A DNA stretch of 64,000 bases from contig NZ_CP047023.1 in NCBI RefSeq assembly GCF_009796765.1, positions 1,905,501-1,969,500 on the forward strand, in the 5' to 3' direction. This document shows positions 36,252 through 45,645 of the stretch, piece by piece. Positions within the stretch are counted from its first letter, which is position 1. Each line of letters starts with the position of its first letter. The notes under the pieces were generated by a model that did not search any database, was not told the DNA's origin, and saw only the letters and a list, made by a program, of their open reading frames with translations. The position numbers were made by a program, and so were the translations under genes. Source of the stretch: Paraglaciecola sp. L3A3. GTDB lineage: Bacteria; Pseudomonadota; Gammaproteobacteria; Enterobacterales; Alteromonadaceae.

Positions 36252-37472
36252 TTATTGTAAGGCTTGCATTCTTTCTGTGGCCCAACTCATAGATTGTTGG
36301 AAGCGTTCACTTGCCTGGGCTAAATCAATTTTATTATTTTGGCAATAACTCTCTAATTTTTGCCATTCTGCCTGCTCAAATAGTTCACAAAAATGTAGTA
36401 AATTTGCTGACTCATCATGTCTGTTTATTATTGCATCTTTAATGTTTTGGTTGAGAGGTAGCTTATCCATTAACTGATGGATATCTGCATCGACTAATGC
36501 ATCGATCAAAGAAAGTAAGCCAATTAAAAATGCTGAAGATTCAACGCCCTTTAAAATATAAGAGTCTGTCATCAACTCACAAAACCTTGCCCTTGCTAAA
36601 GACATAATAGAAAGCTCTTTGGGTTTATCATTAGCAAATTGAGCGGTAAATAGTAAAGAAACAAACCGACTTAATTCATTATTCCCTAAAATGACAATGG
36701 CTTGTTTAATGGTTTCGACAGCTTTATTGCGTTTAAAAATAGGGGACTGTAAATAGCGAAGTAATTTGAACGATAAGCTGACTTCTTGTTCAAAAATTTT
36801 GGTAACTTCTGCAATATTGGGTTCAGCTTTATTCATCTCAGCCATTAACTTTATCACTGATACTTGTACTGGCGTGAAGGAGATGGAGCGAATGACTTCA
36901 GGCCGGCTGAAGAAATAACCTTGGAAATACTCACAACCTAAATCTAAGGCATGTTGGTATTCTGCATTGGTCTCAACTTTTTCGGCTAATAGTTTTATCT
37001 TAGGGTAAGACTCAATAGCGGTGATTATTTCTTCGAATTGAGCTTCGCTAGTTATACTATAATCCAGCTTTATTATGTCAACGTATGGAAAAAAGTATTC
37101 CCAAGGTTTACTGTGTTCATAATCATCAAGAGCAATTAAATAGCCTTTTCTTTTTAACTCTTTGCAGATATCTAATAGCTTTTTAGTAGGCTTGACTGTT
37201 TCTAATATTTCTACAACAATCTTGTCCTTAGGTAATAAAAATGGATAACCTGATATCAAGGAATTATGAGTAAAATTAATGAAGGCGAGGGAGTCTTTGG
37301 CAAGTGTTTCTAAACCTAAATTAAACTGTAAGCCTTCTATTAGTTTGGCTGTAGCTACATCCTCATTAATATTTGGGAATATATTTTTCAGGCTGTCACG
37401 AAATAATAATTCGTAAGCAAATAAAGTTTTATCTTTATTTAAAATTGGCTGTCGTGCTGCGTAAAAGCTCAA
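36252..37472 (-). CDS. EAL-HDOD signalling protein, degenerate EAL
   Basis: A 406-residue protein with an N-terminal EAL-like domain (about 1-200) and a C-terminal HDOD domain (about 205-400). The EAL motif is changed to YELLFR, and the catalytic DDFG-type loop reads LDDYEHSK. The usual metal ligands are therefore not all present, and phosphodiesterase activity is unlikely. EAL-HDOD proteins of this YuxH-like type are often c-di-GMP-independent regulators or protein scaffolds. No membrane segment. It ends 165 bases upstream of cysD and is probably monocistronic. Confidence 0.85.
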   Translation of the reverse strand: MSFYAARQPILNKDKTLFAYELLFRDSLKNIFPNINEDVATAKLIEGLQFNLGLETLAKDSLAFINFTHNSLISGYPFLLPKDKIVVEILETVKPTKKLLDICKELKRKGYLIALDDYEHSKPWEYFFPYVDIIKLDYSITSEAQFEEIITAIESYPKIKLLAEKVETNAEYQHALDLGCEYFQGYFFSRPEVIRSISFTPVQVSVIKLMAEMNKAEPNIAEVTKIFEQEVSLSFKLLRYLQSPIFKRNKAVETIKQAIVILGNNELSRFVSLLFTAQFANDKPKELSIMSLARARFCELMTDSYILKGVESSAFLIGLLSLIDALVDADIHQLMDKLPLNQNIKDAIINRHDESANLLHFCELFEQAEWQKLESYCQNNKIDLAQASERFQQSMSWATERMQALQ

Positions 37473-37715
37473 AGCGTACCCTTACTAAACTTAATAACCA
37501 TACAGTAACGATTGATTAAATTTGTTGCAAATTAAATTGAAATATTTTGAAAAATGAATTTCAAACTTGGATGTGAAGATTAAAATAATTAAAGGAATAC
37601 TCACAGAAATTAGCTTTTTTATGATTAATTTATTGTCATACTTAAGCGACGAAATATTACCATGGAACCCTGTTAACCTATCTTATACTTAAGTATTAGT
37701 CATGTGACCAATTTT

Positions 37716-38153
37716 ATGAACAAGAAAACTTATCAACAACTCAGTAAAGACGAATTATATGCAATTGCCAAATTACGCCAAGACGTTTTTATTGTCGAAC
37801 AAAATAGTGTTTACGTCGATTTAGATCAGTTAGACCAAGATGCATATCATTATTTACTTAAAGATCAGCAAAAAAAATTGTTTGGCTATGCTCGTTACCG
37901 TGTTTTAGCAGCGGATAATAAAGTTAAGGTTGAGCGGTTTGTGTTAGATAAACAAAATCGCGGTATGGGGCAGGGCAAACAATTATTACAGACAATGATA
38001 AAAGATATTAAAACTGAGTTACCTGAAATGAAAATAACCTTGTCAGCTCAAGTATATGTTTGTGAGTTTTATCGACAGTTTGGATTTAGAGAGTTTGGTA
38101 AAGCTTATGATGATGGCGGAATTGAGCATATTGATATGCAGTATCAAATGTAG
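37716..38153 (+). CDS. elaA: GNAT-family acetyltransferase, ElaA-like
   Basis: A 145-residue ElaA-type N-acetyltransferase with LRQDVFIVEQ (residues about 19-28), a YHYLL strand, VERFVLDKQNRGMGQGKQLL as the acetyl-CoA loop (Q/RxxGxG/A pattern RGMGQG) and a C-terminal EFYRQFGFREFG. Start ATG 37716 is preferred; GTG 37704 in frame is possible, and neither has a strong ribosome-binding site. The substrate is unknown for ElaA. It converges on the anti-sigma gene with a terminator between them. Confidence 0.85.
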   Translation: MNKKTYQQLSKDELYAIAKLRQDVFIVEQNSVYVDLDQLDQDAYHYLLKDQQKKLFGYARYRVLAADNKVKVERFVLDKQNRGMGQGKQLLQTMIKDIKTELPEMKITLSAQVYVCEFYRQFGFREFGKAYDDGGIEHIDMQYQM

Positions 38154-38168
38154 ATAAGTACAAATAAA

Positions 38169-38199
38169 AAGGAATGATTTAAGCTGTAAATCATTCCTT
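38169..38199. terminator. bidirectional terminator between elaA and the anti-sigma gene
   Basis: AAGGAATGATTTA (38169-38181) and TAAATCATTCCTT (38187-38199) form a perfect 13-bp stem with a 5-base loop, with A's before and T's after. It can stop both convergent units. Confidence 0.75.
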
Positions 38200-38222
38200 A
38201 TTTGTGAACTGCTTGGTAATAA

Positions 38223-38930
38223 TTAAGCAGAAAATTTGAACTTTTTGCTTAAAACACTTTTAGCTTTAGTCACATCAGTGCCTTCTTCCCCCACGACCAC
38301 TAAGTTTGCACGTTTTAGATTAATCGCTTGTCCTTCGTAGCCTTTTGCATGAGAAATACTTTTGTTATCATATTTTTCATTCTTGGGTACGACGAAGACA
38401 GTGAGTTTTTCATCACCTAGTTGAATTACCATATGTAAACTTCTGATATTATCAAAATCACAAAAATTAGCGTAATAAATTTGACCAATATCATCCGTAA
38501 GTTCGCCACCAAAACTGGCAAGTTTAGCGTTAACTTGTTCTAAGCTTATATTCTCATGAGCTTCAAGGGCATAATTACCTTCAAACTTTACGTGGGCAAT
38601 AGCATGTTCTGAAATATTGATCAGGTTATGTTGTTGCCACATGGTAAAACTCACGCCCATGATGAAAGCAACAGACGCAGCGAGAGCCAATTGTATACGA
38701 TTACGTTTTTTGCTCTCTATATGAGTTTGCATTGTCTGACGTAAAATAAGCTTACTGGCTAGATCACTGGGTACTTCAACTTGACTGGCCTGATGCATTT
38801 TTTTATCAAGTAGTTTTAGTTCCCGTAAAAACGCTTGTTTTTTTGGATCTTCTGCTACTGCTTTTAATACTTTTTCATCAGTACAATTAGGGTTTGCGTA
38901 CACAGTACGACGAAATTCTAAATCATCCAT
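38223..38930 (-). CDS. DUF3379 anti-sigma factor
   Basis: A 235-residue protein from ATG 38930; the frame opens 11 codons earlier inside the sigma gene. The N-terminal 90 residues are the DUF3379/zinc-free anti-sigma type domain (MDDLEFRRTVYANPNC, KKMHQASQVEVPSDLASKLILRQTM). One membrane helix follows at about 96-115 (LALAASVAFIMGVSFTMW), then a periplasmic domain of about 115 residues with two beta-rich parts. The start overlaps the ECF sigma stop by 8 bases, so the two are translated together. It would hold the sigma factor at the inner membrane until a signal reaches the periplasmic domain. The signal is unknown. Confidence 0.85.
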   Translation of the reverse strand: MDDLEFRRTVYANPNCTDEKVLKAVAEDPKKQAFLRELKLLDKKMHQASQVEVPSDLASKLILRQTMQTHIESKKRNRIQLALAASVAFIMGVSFTMWQQHNLINISEHAIAHVKFEGNYALEAHENISLEQVNAKLASFGGELTDDIGQIYYANFCDFDNIRSLHMVIQLGDEKLTVFVVPKNEKYDNKSISHAKGYEGQAINLKRANLVVVGEEGTDVTKAKSVLSKKFKFSA

Positions 38931-39480
38931 TTGCTTGCCCCCACTGTGTTTCACTTTTTTCAAGTGCCTCTTTTACTTGATTACGCGCTCTAAATAACCG
39001 AGTCATAACAGTATTTTTATTTAACTCTAGTTGTTCAGCAATTTCTTCGCCGCTATAGCCGAATACTATCTGTAACATCAAAGGCTCTCTATATTCTTCA
39101 CTTAAAGAAGCCATGATTGTTCTTAATTCTCTGTGTTCAATTTGTATTTCATTAGATAAACTATCATCTATCACTGAGACATCATCAATGTCTACTAAAT
39201 CAAATTGTTTACGTTCAAACCGTCGGGCGTTTTCTCTGCGTAATATGGTAATTAACCAAGACTTAGCTGCTTTTTCATCTTTTAATGAATCCAAAGATTT
39301 CCAAGCTCTAAGAAAGGTCTCCTGTACTATGTCTTCCGCAATTGCTTTGTCTTTTACAAGCCAGTATGCATAACGGTATATATCTGTATGTAGAGCCAGT
39401 ACTAGCGCTTCATATCGTTTTTGTTTATTTGCCATGTCATTAGAGACCGAGGCTTTGTTGTTTTGCTTTCGTGAAAACAT
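38923..39480 (-). CDS. ECF-family RNA polymerase sigma factor
   Basis: A 185-residue group 4 sigma factor. Region 2 is DIYRYAYWLVKDKAIAEDIVQETFLRAWKSLD (about 33-64). Region 4 is MASLSEEYREPLMLQIVFGYSGEEIAEQLELNKNTVMTRLFRARNQV in short pieces, with the HTH at about 140-175. It is coupled to the DUF3379 anti-sigma factor downstream. The short gap to batD (39481-39568, 88 bases) lies upstream, and its promoter should be there, unless it is read through from the bat operon, which runs in the same direction. Target genes are unknown. Confidence 0.92.
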   Translation of the reverse strand: MFSRKQNNKASVSNDMANKQKRYEALVLALHTDIYRYAYWLVKDKAIAEDIVQETFLRAWKSLDSLKDEKAAKSWLITILRRENARRFERKQFDLVDIDDVSVIDDSLSNEIQIEHRELRTIMASLSEEYREPLMLQIVFGYSGEEIAEQLELNKNTVMTRLFRARNQVKEALEKSETQWGQANG

Positions 39481-39568
39481 ATTTATTTACCGTTCTGTAA
39501 GCAATGGAGTATGATTTTTGCTGCTGACTTAGCATTACACTCCATTTGATTATGCGCCACAGTACAGT

Positions 39569-41299
39569 TTAACTGGCTGGATATAAAGGAGTTAAGGTTG
39601 ATACACTAATATTTTTCTGTAACCAAGCCTTTCTTATTTTACGCAGTAATGAATGTAATTCGGTGCTTTGCCAAGTATTTTGCTGGCGAGAATAGCGAGC
39701 CGCTAATAAGTTATTTACTGCTTGATTCAGTGTTTCATCTTTTATAAAAGCTAAACTAAAATCCAGAGTGGCATTTTTATGTTCAATTAGATTGCCTAAC
39801 CAAGGTGTTAAAAATGTCAGTATTTCTTGCGGTTGCGCTTGATTAAGGGCTTTTTCTAATTTATTCCATAATTCTTTCTCACTTTGTGTGGTGCGCACAC
39901 TAGAAGGTCGTAGAGGTTTTTGTTTACCTTTCAACAGGGCAACATGTTTCCACCAAGCGACTAGTGTGAATAACCACAACAAGATTACTGCTAGGCTGAT
40001 CCATAACCAATACTGGGCAATACCAGATTGAATAACTGGTGTGACTGGCTGCAGATTTTTTTCGTTTACCACAGGTTTACTCGGCATTATTGGGCTGCTA
40101 GATATGTTGGTTTCTGGCTGGTTTATTGCCGGTAACACTTGAATAGTTTTTTCGGCCAAAACAGCATATTCGGTTTTTTGCGTTAAGGTATTAAACCAAG
40201 GGATTTTCACTTCGGGTATTAGCAAACTACCTGCTTGACTGGGTATTATTGCAATGGATTCTTTACGCTGAGCAATCAACGTTTTGTCTTTTTCTAAAGT
40301 TGTGGTTTCGGCTTGATCTGGATAGGTTTTAACCGATGCTGGATATTGGCTTTGAATTTCCGGCAATTGTTCTTCTACTACACCCACAGCTGTCAGAGTG
40401 ATAGTCCGAGTGATTGGTTCTCCGGCAATAAAACCTTTGTCATTTCTTTGCCATTCATCATCGATTTGTACAAACTCACTGGGTAACCAATGTTGGCTGT
40501 AATTACTCGGGATAGATAACACTTCAATAGATTGGTTCGGCCCTACTCGGTTAACGGCTTTATTGCGATTAAAAAAGCCAAAACTTTGACGGCTATTATC
40601 AACTATTTCGCCCTCAAACAATGGGCCTTCAATTACAAACGTGCCACTTTGTTGCGGGATGATGGCAAATGATCTTTCGATAATCCGATAACGTTTGCCA
40701 TCAATAATGTCATTGTATTCTTTGTCTTTACCAATTTGACGGATATCCGCATTTTCTAGAGTGGGACTAGATAAACTACCTCTTTGCAGATCTTTGGCTA
40801 TATGTAATTTTACCGTGTAGTGAATTTGTTGTTGTAGAAAGACTTTTTCTACGTCAACTTCTGTGCTGATAAATAAATCGCGGGCTTGAGAGTTACTGCT
40901 AGTAGAAACTGGCACAACCATTAAGTCTATGGGTTGAGTTATCCCGCCTGCGATATTGAACGCCGGAATGGTAAAACGTCCCTGTTTGCGAGGTATCAGT
41001 ACCGTTGTCCAAGTGGTACTGCGGGTAGTGGTGAAATTAATCATTTGAGTTTGCGAACTCACAGATGTGCGGCCCACTACAAAATCTTTAAGCAAAGCAG
41101 ATGAATCAAAATCCCCTCTGTCTACATCACCATTGGCGACAACAGTGAGATTAAATGATTCGTCTGCCATAACGGGATTTTTATCCACAGTGGCTGTAAC
41201 TTCAATTTGTTGTGCTTGGATTGATGCCGTAAACACTAAAAGTAGTACGCTCAATCTTCCAAATAGTTGTGTTAATTTACTCATCATCACTACTACCAA
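39569..41299 (-). CDS. batD: BatD-family protein
   Basis: A 576-residue BatD/oxygen-tolerance protein. A signal peptide (LLLVFTASIQAQQ) is followed by a large periplasmic part of Ig-like beta domains (EVTATVDKNPVMADESF at its start) to about residue 420. A membrane helix spans about 425-445 (YWLWISLAVILLWLFTLVAWW), and the C-terminal part is a cytoplasmic tail. The start overlaps batB by 7 bases (41293-41299). ATG 41299 is used; ATG 41284 (MSKLTQ) is an alternative that shortens the basic head. BatD works with BatA/BatB in the periplasm in a still unclear stress-related system. Confidence 0.85.
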   Translation of the reverse strand: MVVVMMSKLTQLFGRLSVLLLVFTASIQAQQIEVTATVDKNPVMADESFNLTVVANGDVDRGDFDSSALLKDFVVGRTSVSSQTQMINFTTTRSTTWTTVLIPRKQGRFTIPAFNIAGGITQPIDLMVVPVSTSSNSQARDLFISTEVDVEKVFLQQQIHYTVKLHIAKDLQRGSLSSPTLENADIRQIGKDKEYNDIIDGKRYRIIERSFAIIPQQSGTFVIEGPLFEGEIVDNSRQSFGFFNRNKAVNRVGPNQSIEVLSIPSNYSQHWLPSEFVQIDDEWQRNDKGFIAGEPITRTITLTAVGVVEEQLPEIQSQYPASVKTYPDQAETTTLEKDKTLIAQRKESIAIIPSQAGSLLIPEVKIPWFNTLTQKTEYAVLAEKTIQVLPAINQPETNISSSPIMPSKPVVNEKNLQPVTPVIQSGIAQYWLWISLAVILLWLFTLVAWWKHVALLKGKQKPLRPSSVRTTQSEKELWNKLEKALNQAQPQEILTFLTPWLGNLIEHKNATLDFSLAFIKDETLNQAVNNLLAARYSRQQNTWQSTELHSLLRKIRKAWLQKNISVSTLTPLYPAS

Positions 41300-43179
41300 T
41301 TCCCCTGAATATTAGTTGGTAACCTTTCTCTTTTACGTTGCTGAGACTCGATTTGCATTTTGCGTTTTAGTAAAAATGCCGGATCATCAGGCACACGATT
41401 AAGTAATGTTTGCATACGCTGCATTTGTTCTTTTTGTTCGTCAGTTAATTCTTGCTCTTGGGCTGCTTGAGTTTGTTGTTCACTGTCATTTTCTTGTTCA
41501 CCCTGTTGGGCTTGTTGCGCTGCAGTTTGCTGTTCTTTTTCTTCTTCTTCTGTTTGAGTTTGATCAGCGTTCTGTTGTTCGTTTGCAGAATCAGATTGCT
41601 CCTGCTCAGTGCCATCTTGTTCTTGCTGCTCTCCCTGTTGACCATCCTGATTTTGTTGATCTTCACTATTAGAGTCTTGTTGCTCACCGTCTTGGTTTTG
41701 CTCATTCTGCTGACCATCTTGTTGTTGATCGTTTTGTTCCTGATCACCTTGTTCACCATCAGACTGGTCTTGTTGCTGTTGTTCTTGTTGCTGCTTTAGT
41801 TGCTCAACTAAAGCTTTATTGGCTTGTGCGTCTAGATGATTAGGCTCTTGTTTTAATACTTTTTCGTAGGCAGCAATCGCTTTATCTAATTCTCCTAGCT
41901 GAGCTAAGGCATTGCCTGTGTTATAGCTTGCTTGTGGGCTATCCACTTTAGAGTAAGCATCAATTGCTCCTTGGTAATCTTGATTTTTGTAAAGAGCATT
42001 GCCTTGCCACAAGGGGTCATTAAACTGACCTGCCGCTTGTTCAAATTCGGAATTGTTATAGGCTTGCATCGCTTGTTGATCAGCTGTTTGCCACATGTCT
42101 TGCCACCAATCAGCCTGCGCATTAGGAGTGTAAATAGGTAACAAACAAGCAGCAACAAATACTGTAATTATGCCTCTCCTGAATGCGTAAGCAGCAAAAG
42201 GTAATAATAACAATAATAAATAGGGACCTAATTCCTGCCATTTATCGCCAAAATTTTCTTTCTCTTGCTGTTCATTCAAATCACTATCTTGCTCAACCAA
42301 TGTTTGATCAATCAGGTAATTAATATCATCATCGTTAGCTTGCATCTGGGCATATCTGCCGCCGCCACTTCCAGCTAAAGACTTGAGATTACTCGTTGTT
42401 AATTTAGGAATAACAATAGAGCCACGGCTATCTTTAAGTAATTCACCATTAGTGAGTTTGATGGGAGCACCTTCTTCTGTACCTACAGCCAGCACCGATA
42501 GGCGGAATGTAGACTTGTTTAGAATTTGACTCACTTCTTTCATTTGTTGGTTACTAATCCCGTCGGTGATCCAAAAAATCTCACCTTGTTGGTAACCTGC
42601 GTTAGTTAATAAATCTATGGCAGCTTGTATACCGAGTGCAGGATCACTACCTGCAATGGGCATTATTTCTGGAGTAAGGCTAGGAATTAAAGTTGTCAGG
42701 TTTTGCGCATCAGAGCTAAGAGGGCTGATAGTAAATGCATCGCCAGCATAAGCCACTAAACCAGTTTCCCCTTCTGTAATGGCACTGACTAAATCTATCG
42801 CTTTATATTTGGCGCGACTGAGTCTGTCGGGTTTTACATCGGTTGCTCGCATAGACATAGACATATCAATTAACACCACCTTACCTGTATTCATTTGATA
42901 GACAGGTTGCGGTAGTCTTTCCCATGTAGGTCCGGCAAGAGCTAAACTTGCTAACAACCAGCCGAATGCTAATAACATTAGGGGAGGACGAGTTTCTTTC
43001 ACTCCATCTGTGGTGACTAAGTGTTGATAAAGATGACTGGCTAATACAGATTGCCAGCCAGATTGTTGTTTTTGAATATGTCGAATGAGCCCTACTATTA
43101 TCAATAAAGGGAAAATTGCCCATAGCCAATGAGGACGAATAAAGTGAAAATCACTTAAGAAAGACATGTTTTCGATCAT
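41293..43179 (-). CDS. BatB/BatC fusion: von Willebrand A domain plus TPR, Q/E/D-rich tail
   Basis: A 628-residue fusion protein. Two N-terminal membrane helices (about 12-30 and 64-80) precede a VWA domain with the metal-ion-dependent adhesion site DMSMS at about residue 98-102. A further membrane helix follows at about 320-350. A TPR segment (WQGNALYKNQDYQGAIDAYSK then ASYNTGNALAQLGELDKAIAAYEK) lies about residues 375-460. The last part, about 465-575, is almost entirely Gln, Asp, Glu and Asn and is probably disordered, and a short basic end follows. This combines BatB (VWA) and BatC (TPR). The MIDAS is intact. The Q-rich region explains the many spurious frames on both strands at 41400-41800. 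Confidence 0.9.
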   Translation of the reverse strand: MIENMSFLSDFHFIRPHWLWAIFPLLIIVGLIRHIQKQQSGWQSVLASHLYQHLVTTDGVKETRPPLMLLAFGWLLASLALAGPTWERLPQPVYQMNTGKVVLIDMSMSMRATDVKPDRLSRAKYKAIDLVSAITEGETGLVAYAGDAFTISPLSSDAQNLTTLIPSLTPEIMPIAGSDPALGIQAAIDLLTNAGYQQGEIFWITDGISNQQMKEVSQILNKSTFRLSVLAVGTEEGAPIKLTNGELLKDSRGSIVIPKLTTSNLKSLAGSGGGRYAQMQANDDDINYLIDQTLVEQDSDLNEQQEKENFGDKWQELGPYLLLLLLPFAAYAFRRGIITVFVAACLLPIYTPNAQADWWQDMWQTADQQAMQAYNNSEFEQAAGQFNDPLWQGNALYKNQDYQGAIDAYSKVDSPQASYNTGNALAQLGELDKAIAAYEKVLKQEPNHLDAQANKALVEQLKQQQEQQQQDQSDGEQGDQEQNDQQQDGQQNEQNQDGEQQDSNSEDQQNQDGQQGEQQEQDGTEQEQSDSANEQQNADQTQTEEEEKEQQTAAQQAQQGEQENDSEQQTQAAQEQELTDEQKEQMQRMQTLLNRVPDDPAFLLKRKMQIESQQRKRERLPTNIQGNW

Positions 43180-44174
43180 TACGCAGCCTTCTTAAATACA
43201 AATTGTTTTAAAAGTGGAAAAATTGCCATCAAGATAGTGACGAATAAAGCCAAACTTAAAGGATAAAAATACAAGGCCTTAAGTGGGCGCATTTGTTTAC
43301 TTTCTCGTGCGATAGGTTCCAGTTCATCTAATTTTGCGTATATTTGTTGTAAAGATTGTGCATCTCTTGCTCTAAAGTATTGACCGCCGGTAGAGGTGGC
43401 AATTTCAGTTAACATATCTTCATCTAGATCTTGCGATGGATTGACCCTTCTACTACCAAAGAGACTTTGTACTAACATTTGGTCTGCGCCTACCCCAATC
43501 GTATAAATGGTCACTCCATTATTTATGGCTAATTCATTTGCTTGTTCAGGGGTGATGTTACCTGCAGTATTTTGACCATCAGTTAATAATACTAATACCT
43601 TGTTAGATTCTTTTTTACTTTCAAAGCGCTTAATTGCCAAACCTATTGCGTCACCTATGGCAGTTTGTTCCCCTACTAAGCCAATCAAAGACTCTTTCAG
43701 TAATTGGTCGACGGTTTCTCTGTCATAGGTTAAAGGAGCTTGTAAATAGGCTGTGTCGGCAAAAAGAATTAAACCTAATCGGTCTCCAACTCGTCTTTGA
43801 ATAAAATCACTTAATACAAACTTAATCATTTTAAGACGATCTACTTGCCTTCCGTTTACTTGCATATCGTCGATTTTCATACTGCCAGACAGATCGACTG
43901 CAATCATCAGATCTCGCCCTTCAGCTGGAATACTGACAGGCTCTCCTAACCATTGGGGTCTTGCGCTGGCAACCACTAATGCAATCCAAGCTAGTGTGGC
44001 GAAAAGTAACATCCACTTATTACTGCTTTTGTGCTGCTGACTAGTTTCGAGACCGGCGGTAAGGTTGGGAACTCTAAGCGCTGCTTCTTGCCCTTGTTTT
44101 TTACTCGGCAATAACAGGGCTAAAAGAGGCAAGGGAAGTGCAGCTAATGCCCATATCCATTCAAACTCAAGCAT
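43179..44174 (-). CDS. batA: BatA-like von Willebrand A domain membrane protein
   Basis: A 331-residue protein with two N-terminal membrane helices (about 8-24 and 52-70), a VWA domain starting about residue 87 with intact MIDAS motif DLSGSMKIDD, a Thr and a later Asp (LLTDGQNTAG), and a C-terminal membrane helix. It starts 8 bases inside the upstream DUF4381 gene and ends at the start base of BatB, so the run is tightly coupled. VWA proteins here likely bind partner ligands at the periplasmic face. Confidence 0.92.
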   Translation of the reverse strand: MLEFEWIWALAALPLPLLALLLPSKKQGQEAALRVPNLTAGLETSQQHKSSNKWMLLFATLAWIALVVASARPQWLGEPVSIPAEGRDLMIAVDLSGSMKIDDMQVNGRQVDRLKMIKFVLSDFIQRRVGDRLGLILFADTAYLQAPLTYDRETVDQLLKESLIGLVGEQTAIGDAIGLAIKRFESKKESNKVLVLLTDGQNTAGNITPEQANELAINNGVTIYTIGVGADQMLVQSLFGSRRVNPSQDLDEDMLTEIATSTGGQYFRARDAQSLQQIYAKLDELEPIARESKQMRPLKALYFYPLSLALFVTILMAIFPLLKQFVFKKAA

Positions 44175-44670
44175 GTTCTTGCTCCAATGTTTGGCTGATA
44201 TTCTTACTGGGCGGCACTGCTAGTTTAACCCACTGTTGAACAGTGTGTTTATGTTGAGCAATCTCTTTAGCTTCTATCGTCTGTTTTTGATAAAGGCTAT
44301 TTTGTAATTGTGTGATCTGCTCAGAATTTTTGCCAGCCTGTTTGTTGGGTAGTGTCTTGATTAAAAAGTTAACCCACTGCTCACCATGTAATTTTTGTAC
44401 AGAACAGCTGGGAAAATATTCTAAAGCGACACGTTTTAATATTTGATTCAACTGGGTTGCCGCATGTGGTTGTTCAATATTGATTAATTCAATTTCTTTT
44501 AAAGCTTGTTGTTTGGCTTGTCGCTGTTGCTTAAAATGAAGCACCCACTTAATGGCAATAAATAACACTAGTATTGCGACCAAGGCTAATAGCCACCAAC
44601 CATAGGCTGGTGGCCAGTTGCCGATTTCTGCTGGGTTTTGGATATCTTTTAAATTATCTAATGGATTCAT
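44167..44670 (-). CDS. DUF4381 membrane protein of the MoxR/Bat operon
   Basis: A 167-residue protein of the DUF4381 family. One membrane helix at about 22-44 (WLLALVAILVLFIAIKWVLHF) follows a short NPLDNLKDIQNP head, typical for the family; the rest is a cytoplasmic helical domain containing SVQKLHGEQWVNFLIKTL. It overlaps batA by 8 bases and follows DUF58 by TAATG-like overlap. Its role in the operon is unknown. Confidence 0.85.
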   Translation of the reverse strand: MNPLDNLKDIQNPAEIGNWPPAYGWWLLALVAILVLFIAIKWVLHFKQQRQAKQQALKEIELINIEQPHAATQLNQILKRVALEYFPSCSVQKLHGEQWVNFLIKTLPNKQAGKNSEQITQLQNSLYQKQTIEAKEIAQHKHTVQQWVKLAVPPSKNISQTLEQEHA

Positions 44671-45620
44671 TAACGTCGAGCTCCCGAAAATGGATCTAAT
44701 TGTGTGCTTAAAGGTAAACCTGCACTGATTTCAATCACCTGTGCTTTACATTGTTTTAAAGTACGTTTGATATACTCAAAATGGGTTTGGTGTTGATCAC
44801 TATATTGCTGCTCGGTTTCTTTTTCTCCGAGTAAAATTTGTTGTCTATTTTGGCCATCAGTTAAGCATACTCGTTGGCTTACTTTGACCTTGGGTAACTG
44901 GTGCTCAAATGGATCGCTAATGGGATAAGCAATCACCTCACAATGTTTACTGAGTTGCGCAATATGCTGTTGGGACACATCATTAAGTTGACTGAAATCA
45001 CTTAAAATAAAAATCAAACTACCTGGATGAGCTAAACGACGTAATCGTGCGCAAGCATCTGCTAAAGTTACTTGGACTGAATTAGCCGTTTTAGCTTGTT
45101 GTTGCACTTTAATCATACTGTTTAATAAAGACAACACCGCTTTTTGTCGAGTAAAAGGTTTACATTCAATATGCTGATCTTGATTAAATACTAAGCCGCC
45201 AATCCTATCCCCACGTTTACGTGCAGACCAAGCAATCAAGGAAGTTAAGTGTGCCGCTTGTACCGATTTAAATAATAATTGAGTACCAAATTGCATACTT
45301 GAAGATAAATCAGTTAATACAAATACGGGGCGTTCTTTTTCTTCTCTATACAACTTTGTATGAGTTTTACCTGTACGTGCTGTCACTCGCCAATCAATAG
45401 CGCGTATGTCATCACCAGGTTGATAATGACGTGCTTCATCAAACTCCATGCCACGACCTTTGGTCTTGGCCAAATAAGCCCCTGCTAATTTGGCTTGGAC
45501 TGCTTTACGCGGCGTTAAATTTATCAGGCTCGTTTTACTTTGATAATGGATCAATTCCTTGATGCCAAGGTTGATCCCATCACAGTGGTGCTTAGCCAGC
45601 CATGTTGCAATGTCTTGCAT
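44670..45620 (-). CDS. DUF58 domain protein of the MoxR operon
   Basis: A 316-residue DUF58 protein without membrane helices. The family motif is GRGMEFDEARHYQPGDDIRAIDWRV (in short pieces: GMEFDE..., PGDDIRAIDW) followed by LYREEKERPVFVLTDLSSSMQFG, a VWA-like fold with DLSSS. The C-terminal 150 residues continue the VWA-like domain (LIFILSDFSQLND). DUF58 proteins usually accompany MoxR ATPases. It overlaps DUF4381 by one base (TAATG) and lies 25 bases after moxR. Confidence 0.92.
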   Translation of the reverse strand: MQDIATWLAKHHCDGINLGIKELIHYQSKTSLINLTPRKAVQAKLAGAYLAKTKGRGMEFDEARHYQPGDDIRAIDWRVTARTGKTHTKLYREEKERPVFVLTDLSSSMQFGTQLLFKSVQAAHLTSLIAWSARKRGDRIGGLVFNQDQHIECKPFTRQKAVLSLLNSMIKVQQQAKTANSVQVTLADACARLRRLAHPGSLIFILSDFSQLNDVSQQHIAQLSKHCEVIAYPISDPFEHQLPKVKVSQRVCLTDGQNRQQILLGEKETEQQYSDQHQTHFEYIKRTLKQCKAQVIEISAGLPLSTQLDPFSGARR

Positions 45621-45645
45621 TTTTCTTCCTGTGACTATTTATCGA

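Noticed and set aside
41400..41800. Several frames on both strands in the BatB/C tail region
   Set aside because: They are shadows of the repetitive CAA/CAG/GAT/GAA codons of the Q/E/D-rich tail, not independent genes.
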